11,149 nucleotides of DNA from NCBI GenBank assembly GCA_021203705.1, contig JAJQAR010000198.1, positions 1-11,149 of the forward strand, read 5' to 3'. The translations under genes and the position numbers were made by a program. The notes beneath the pieces were generated by a model that saw only the letters and a list, made by a program, of their open reading frames with translations, was not told the origin of the DNA and searched no databases. Source of the stretch: Prevotella sp. (lineage in GTDB: Bacteria; Bacteroidota; Bacteroidia; Bacteroidales; Bacteroidaceae). Positions 6,946-11,149 of this stretch are shown piece after piece (the first letter of the stretch is position 1; each line of letters begins with the position of its first letter).

Positions 6946-9030
6946 ATGGCATCTAAAGCAACTTGGATTTGGTATCCTGGCGATTATGAGATTTGGCTCG
7001 GTAATAAGATGAATAACCGCAGGACGGAGCGCGGAGCATTCTTTCCCCCGTTCTGGAAACAGGACTCTCATTATGTTACTGTTGAGTTCAGCAAAGTCGT
7101 GAATCTTGTTGAAGATGAGACGGTAGCACTCGCAACGGAAGGAAACTATAATATCAAGATTGATGGTAAGATGCTTTTCGGAATGCCGAAAGAGTTTTCT
7201 TTGTCAGCAGGAACTCATCACATTAATATAAAGATTCATAATCAATGCTCTCCTCCTGCATTGTTCATTGCGGGTAAGACAATTAACACTGACGGGTCTT
7301 GGAACGTGACGTTTGAGGATAAGGAGTGGATTGACGAGAGTGGAAAAGCCAGTGACACCTTGTCAACGGTGTACCGCCCTGCTGGTTTTTGGAATTTCAA
7401 CACTATTGATGACCTACCCTCGAAATTCAAACTCTCGCACAGGCACGATGTTGCTGTCAACCATGTTGACGGTATTGATGGTCTGTATGATTTCGGAAAG
7501 GAGACTTTCGGCTACGTGAAACTGCATAATATCAAGGGCAGTGGCGAGATTAACTTGTTCTATGGCGAGAGTGTCTATGAGGCAAGGGATAAGGATTTCT
7601 GTGAGACGCTCGACAAACTCATAGTGAAGGACAATGTGATAACCGACCTTGTAACGGGGAAGTCAGTACAGTTCTCTGATGTATATACGCTCGAAAACTG
7701 TAAGGCGTTCCGCTATGTGTTTGTTGAAACTAAAGGATGCTCCGTCGGAAATGTCTCTATGGATTATGAGTACATGCCTGAACAGGAGAAGGGCTCATTC
7801 CGTTGCAATGACGAGGAAATCAACAGCATTTGGAATATCGCTGCTTACACTATGCAACTCACCGCCCGCGAGTTTTTTATTGATGGCATAAAGCGTGACC
7901 GTTGGGTGTGGAGCGGGGATGCTTCGCAGAGCTACCTTATGAACTTCTACCTGTTCAACGACAGCGATATGGTGAAGCGCACCACTTGGCTGCTCGGCGG
8001 AAAACTGCCTATCACAAGTCATATAAACACCATAATGGATTACACCTTCTTCTGGCTTAATTCCATCTATGACTATTATTTGTACAGTGGCGACAGACTT
8101 TTCCTGCAACAGATTTACCCAATGATGCAAAGTTATATTGACTTTGTTCTCAACCGTACTGACAAAGACGGTATGGTGGAGGGAATGGCTGGCGACTGGG
8201 TTTTCATCGACTGGGCTGATAAACCTATGGATAAGCATGGTCAACTTGCTTTCGAGCAGATACTTTTCACAAAATCGCTGAAAGCAATAGCTGCCGTGGC
8301 TGAAATAATCGGTGACTCGGAAGGGTGTGATAAATATCGGAAGTTGGCTGATGATTTGGGTGCGAAACTGATTCCATATTTCTGGAATGATGATAAGCAG
8401 GCATTGATACATAATCGTATTGACGGCAAACAATGTGATAGTTTGTTTCGCTATCCTAATATTTTCGCTGTCCTTTTCGGTTATTTGAGCAAAGAGCAGC
8501 AGGAAACGGTGAAGCGCACGGTAATCCTCAACGATGATATCTTGAAAATCACTACTCCTTATATGCGCTTTTATGAACTGGAATCTCTGTGTATTCTTGG
8601 TGAGCATTGTCGGGTTCTGAACGAGATAAAGGACTATTGGGGCGGTATGCTGAAAGAAGGTGCTACCACTTTCTGGGAGAAATACAACCCTGACGAGCAT
8701 GGGGCTATGAAATATGCTATGTATGGCCGCCCATACGGAAAGAGCCTCTGCCATGCCTGGGGCGCAAGTCCTATTTATCTTTTAGGTAAATATTTCCTTG
8801 GTGTAAAGCCCACCTCTCCTGGTTATGAGGAATTTACTGTCAGTCCTGCTCTCGGTGGTCTTGACTGGTTCGAGGGCTCTGTGCCTACACCTTTCGGCTC
8901 TGTTTACGTTAAGATGAATAAGAATGCGGTAACTGTAAAGAGTGACGGCGGCAAGGGTACTCTTGTGTTGAATGGTGGGGAGCGTACCATTGACATCCCC
9001 GTAGGTAAGGAAATAACGGTTATGCTATGA
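6946..9030 (+). CDS. Cytoplasmic GH78-type alpha-L-rhamnosidase
   Basis: A 694-residue protein expected to release L-rhamnose from alpha-linked rhamnosides by inversion. The N-terminal 280 residues or so look like beta-sandwich domains, followed by an (alpha/alpha)6 catalytic domain and a C-terminal beta domain (about 620-694). The family signature D313-G-I-K-R-D318-R-W-V-W322-S-G-D325 matches the D..RER..W.GD block of GH78. The catalytic acid, Glu572 in Bacillus RhaB as I recall, is Asp318 here. The expected general base is E578 in T-F-W-E-K. A late C602-H603-A-W605-G-A-S-P motif is also typical. There is no signal peptide, and the frame cannot extend upstream because of an in-frame TAA at 6931-6933, so the enzyme should be cytoplasmic. 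It lies 29 nt after the transporter gene and overlaps the next start by ATGA, which suggests import before cleavage. Confidence 0.9.
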   Translation: MASKATWIWYPGDYEIWLGNKMNNRRTERGAFFPPFWKQDSHYVTVEFSKVVNLVEDETVALATEGNYNIKIDGKMLFGMPKEFSLSAGTHHINIKIHNQCSPPALFIAGKTINTDGSWNVTFEDKEWIDESGKASDTLSTVYRPAGFWNFNTIDDLPSKFKLSHRHDVAVNHVDGIDGLYDFGKETFGYVKLHNIKGSGEINLFYGESVYEARDKDFCETLDKLIVKDNVITDLVTGKSVQFSDVYTLENCKAFRYVFVETKGCSVGNVSMDYEYMPEQEKGSFRCNDEEINSIWNIAAYTMQLTAREFFIDGIKRDRWVWSGDASQSYLMNFYLFNDSDMVKRTTWLLGGKLPITSHINTIMDYTFFWLNSIYDYYLYSGDRLFLQQIYPMMQSYIDFVLNRTDKDGMVEGMAGDWVFIDWADKPMDKHGQLAFEQILFTKSLKAIAAVAEIIGDSEGCDKYRKLADDLGAKLIPYFWNDDKQALIHNRIDGKQCDSLFRYPNIFAVLFGYLSKEQQETVKRTVILNDDILKITTPYMRFYELESLCILGEHCRVLNEIKDYWGGMLKEGATTFWEKYNPDEHGAMKYAMYGRPYGKSLCHAWGASPIYLLGKYFLGVKPTSPGYEEFTVSPALGGLDWFEGSVPTPFGSVYVKMNKNAVTVKSDGGKGTLVLNGGERTIDIPVGKEITVML

Positions 9031-11149
9031 AAAAGTCGTGTTGCTTTATATTATTGTATCTCTTTGCAGCTCTAACGATATGTGCCAAGTCTGCAACGAA
9101 GGTGGTATATGATGCCTCCATACCGCAGGTGCAGTATGCGGCATCGCTCATAGACAACGACCAACAGTTGTTACAGGAAGGCTTCAAGATTATCATAGAT
9201 GTGGCGAAGGCATCTGAAAATTTAACGCAGGAGGGCTTTACCATTGTCCGCAAGGGTAAGGCGATAACAATAACTGGTAATGATACGTCTGGGGCGATTT
9301 ACGGTACTAATAGGTTACTGGAATATTATCATCAAAATGGCTCTCTTGAAAATCTTACTACTATCACCGATGCGCCTGAGATGAAACTTCGTGGTGCATG
9401 TGTTGGCTTGCAGAAAACGGAATATCTCCCTGGCCATAAGGTGTATGAATATCCATATACGCCTGAGAATTTCCCTTGGTTTTATGACAAGGCTCTGTGG
9501 ATTGAGTACCTTGACATGCTTGCGGCTGACAATATGAATGCTCTCTATCTCTGGAATGGTCATCCATTCGCCTCTCTCGTAAAACTTGATGATTATCCCT
9601 TTGCGGCTGAGGTGGATGATGCCACTATGGAGAAAAATCAGGAGATGTTCACTTTCCTTACCACTGAGGCGGCTAAACGTGGCATTCGGGTGATTCAGAT
9701 GTTCTATAACATCATTGTTTCAAAACCTTTCGCCGACCATTATGGCATAGCAACGCAGGATAGGAACCGACCCATCACGCCGCTTATCAGTGATTATACA
9801 AGAAAGAGTATTGCGGCGTTTATTCAGAAATATCCTAATGTGGGTTTTCTCGTCTGCCTCGGTGAGGCAATGGCAACTATCGAGGATGATGTGGAATGGA
9901 TGACCGGTACTATAATTCCTGGTATCAAGGACGGACTTGCGGCTTCAGGACGGACTGATGAGCCGCCTATCATCCTCCGCTCTCACGACACTGATGGTCC
10001 TCTGGTACTTAGCAAGGCTCTGCCGTTGTATAAGAATATCTATACGATGACGAAATATACTGGTGAGTCACTCACCACTTACGAACCAGGCGGTCCGTGG
10101 GGAGAGACTCAACGACAGTTGAGCACTGTCGCTCCGCTTCACATCAGTAATGTGCATATCCTTGCCAATCTTGAACCGTGGCGGTGGAGCTCGCCGGCTT
10201 TCGTCCAAAAGGCGGTACAGGCCATGCACCGTGTTCATGGGGCTAACGGCCTTCATCTCTATCCACAGGCAAGTTATTGGGATTGGCCATACGCTGCTGA
10301 TAAGTTGGCTGACGGTAAGAGGTTGAGGCAGATTGACCGTGACTGGATGTGGTACTCTGCTTGGGGGAGATATGCCTGGAATTGCAACCGAGGTGATGAT
10401 AGTGATTATTGGATCAAGGTTATTTCCGATTATTTCGGAACGAATTCTGTCAGTGCACGTAAGATTCTTGTCGCTTATAATGAGAGTGGGGAGATTGCAC
10501 CGAAACTAATCCGTAGGTTCGGCATCACGGAGGGCAACCGTCAGACTCTGCTTCTTGGCATGAAGATAAGCCAACTGGTAAATCCTTATAAATATACTGT
10601 CTATCCTGAGTTTTATGCAAGTTGCGGTCCTGCCGGCGAGAAGTTGATTGAGTATGTCGAGAAGGAGTGGAATGGCGAGTCGCATGCAGGTGAGTTACCC
10701 TTGGACATCGTTGACCAATGTGTCAGTCACGGTGATAAGGCGGTGGCTGCCATCTCTGGATTGAATGCCAACATTACGAAAAATACTGACGAGTTCGCTC
10801 GTCTTGTCAACGATATGCTCTGTTACAGGGATTTTGCTTATTCGTTTAAATATAAGGTACTTGCTGCTCAGCAAGTGCTTAACTATAAGTGGAGCAAGGA
10901 TATTGAATATCTTGAAAAGGCTGTTCCCTTCCTCGAAAAAAGTGATTCCTGTTATGCCCGCCTTGTCGATGATACTAAAGATATTTACCTCTATGCCAAC
11001 AGTATGCAGACTTCCTTGCGAAGAATCCCTGTGGGTGGTGATGACGGTAAATACAAGACGTGGGAGGAAATGGTGCCTGTCTATCAGGAGGAATTGGATA
11101 ATCTGAAAACGCATATCCATAGTATGCTCTTCCCTGATGAGGACAATGG
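9027..11149 (+). CDS. Exported glycoside hydrolase, GH67/GH20b-like (possible alpha-uronidase), 3' end cut by window
   Basis: An open frame of 707 codons runs off the window end without a stop. The ATG overlaps the stop of the rhamnosidase gene (ATGA, 9027-9030) and opens a signal peptide (MKKSC, hydrophobic to about residue 19, likely cut after I-C-A20). Residues 21-115 resemble the small alpha/beta domain that precedes the barrel in GH20, GH67 and related families, including D86-T-S-G-A-I-Y-G and a following helix. A TIM-barrel-like region starts with M-K-L-R-G (119-123) and continues with N-A-L-Y-L-W and G-F-L-V-C-L-G-E280. A second conserved-looking acid is E383 in N-L-E-P-W-R-W. The 103-residue spacing of these two acids is close to that of the catalytic carboxylates of GH67 alpha-glucuronidases as I recall them. 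About residues 450-707 look mainly helical. An alpha-glucuronidase or galacturonidase role is a reasonable guess. GH115 and uncharacterised relatives remain possible. Confidence 0.75.
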   Translation, partial: MKKSCCFILLYLFAALTICAKSATKVVYDASIPQVQYAASLIDNDQQLLQEGFKIIIDVAKASENLTQEGFTIVRKGKAITITGNDTSGAIYGTNRLLEYYHQNGSLENLTTITDAPEMKLRGACVGLQKTEYLPGHKVYEYPYTPENFPWFYDKALWIEYLDMLAADNMNALYLWNGHPFASLVKLDDYPFAAEVDDATMEKNQEMFTFLTTEAAKRGIRVIQMFYNIIVSKPFADHYGIATQDRNRPITPLISDYTRKSIAAFIQKYPNVGFLVCLGEAMATIEDDVEWMTGTIIPGIKDGLAASGRTDEPPIILRSHDTDGPLVLSKALPLYKNIYTMTKYTGESLTTYEPGGPWGETQRQLSTVAPLHISNVHILANLEPWRWSSPAFVQKAVQAMHRVHGANGLHLYPQASYWDWPYAADKLADGKRLRQIDRDWMWYSAWGRYAWNCNRGDDSDYWIKVISDYFGTNSVSARKILVAYNESGEIAPKLIRRFGITEGNRQTLLLGMKISQLVNPYKYTVYPEFYASCGPAGEKLIEYVEKEWNGESHAGELPLDIVDQCVSHGDKAVAAISGLNANITKNTDEFARLVNDMLCYRDFAYSFKYKVLAAQQVLNYKWSKDIEYLEKAVPFLEKSDSCYARLVDDTKDIYLYANSMQTSLRRIPVGGDDGKYKTWEEMVPVYQEELDNLKTHIHSMLFPDEDN

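Noticed and set aside
7795..8754. Long antisense open frame (319 codons) opposite the GH78-type gene
   Set aside because: It lies wholly within a strongly recognised coding region on the + strand. Its translation shows no recognisable domain, so it is a shadow of the sense codons.

Overview
The window looks like part of a polysaccharide utilization locus from a member of the Bacteroidales (Bacteroides/Prevotella-like). The clues are the protein families (DUF3826, a GH127/DUF1680-type enzyme, a GH78-type rhamnosidase, an exported AP_endonuc_2-type TIM barrel), Sec signal peptides that commonly end before Gln, and the lack of clear Shine-Dalgarno sequences. This is inference from composition and family content; no marker gene is present. 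All seven supported genes lie on the + strand and are packed as one probable operon.

Layout: 1-125 is an AT-rich leader without a gene. It is followed by an exported TIM-barrel isomerase/epimerase-like protein (126-998), an exported DUF3826 protein (995-1660), an exported GH127/DUF1680-type glycoside hydrolase (1675-3762), an exported right-handed beta-helix protein best compared with GH141 (3741-5519), a 12-TM MFS sugar-porter-like transporter (5567-6916), a GH78-type alpha-L-rhamnosidase with no signal peptide (6946-9030), and an exported GH67/GH20b-like glycoside hydrolase cut by the window end (9027-11149+). Neighbours overlap by 4, 22 and 4 nt at three junctions and are 14, 47 and 29 nt apart at the others.

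Proposed joint role (inference): exported enzymes trim a rhamnose- and uronate-containing plant glycan, such as a pectin (rhamnogalacturonan) or arabinogalactan side chain. The MFS carrier imports a small rhamnoside, and the cytoplasmic GH78 enzyme splits it. The side-by-side GH127-type and GH141-type genes recall the rhamnogalacturonan-II machinery of Bacteroides thetaiotaomicron as I remember it (BT1003/BT1002). No SusC/SusD pair, regulator or sulfatase is in view, so the substrate cannot be fixed. The most distinctive points are the split between periplasmic and cytoplasmic enzymes, the replaced ligand-type residues in the exported TIM barrel, and a Gln at the expected acid/base Glu of the GH127-type enzyme. 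I saw no RNA gene, mobile element, CRISPR array or long repeat.
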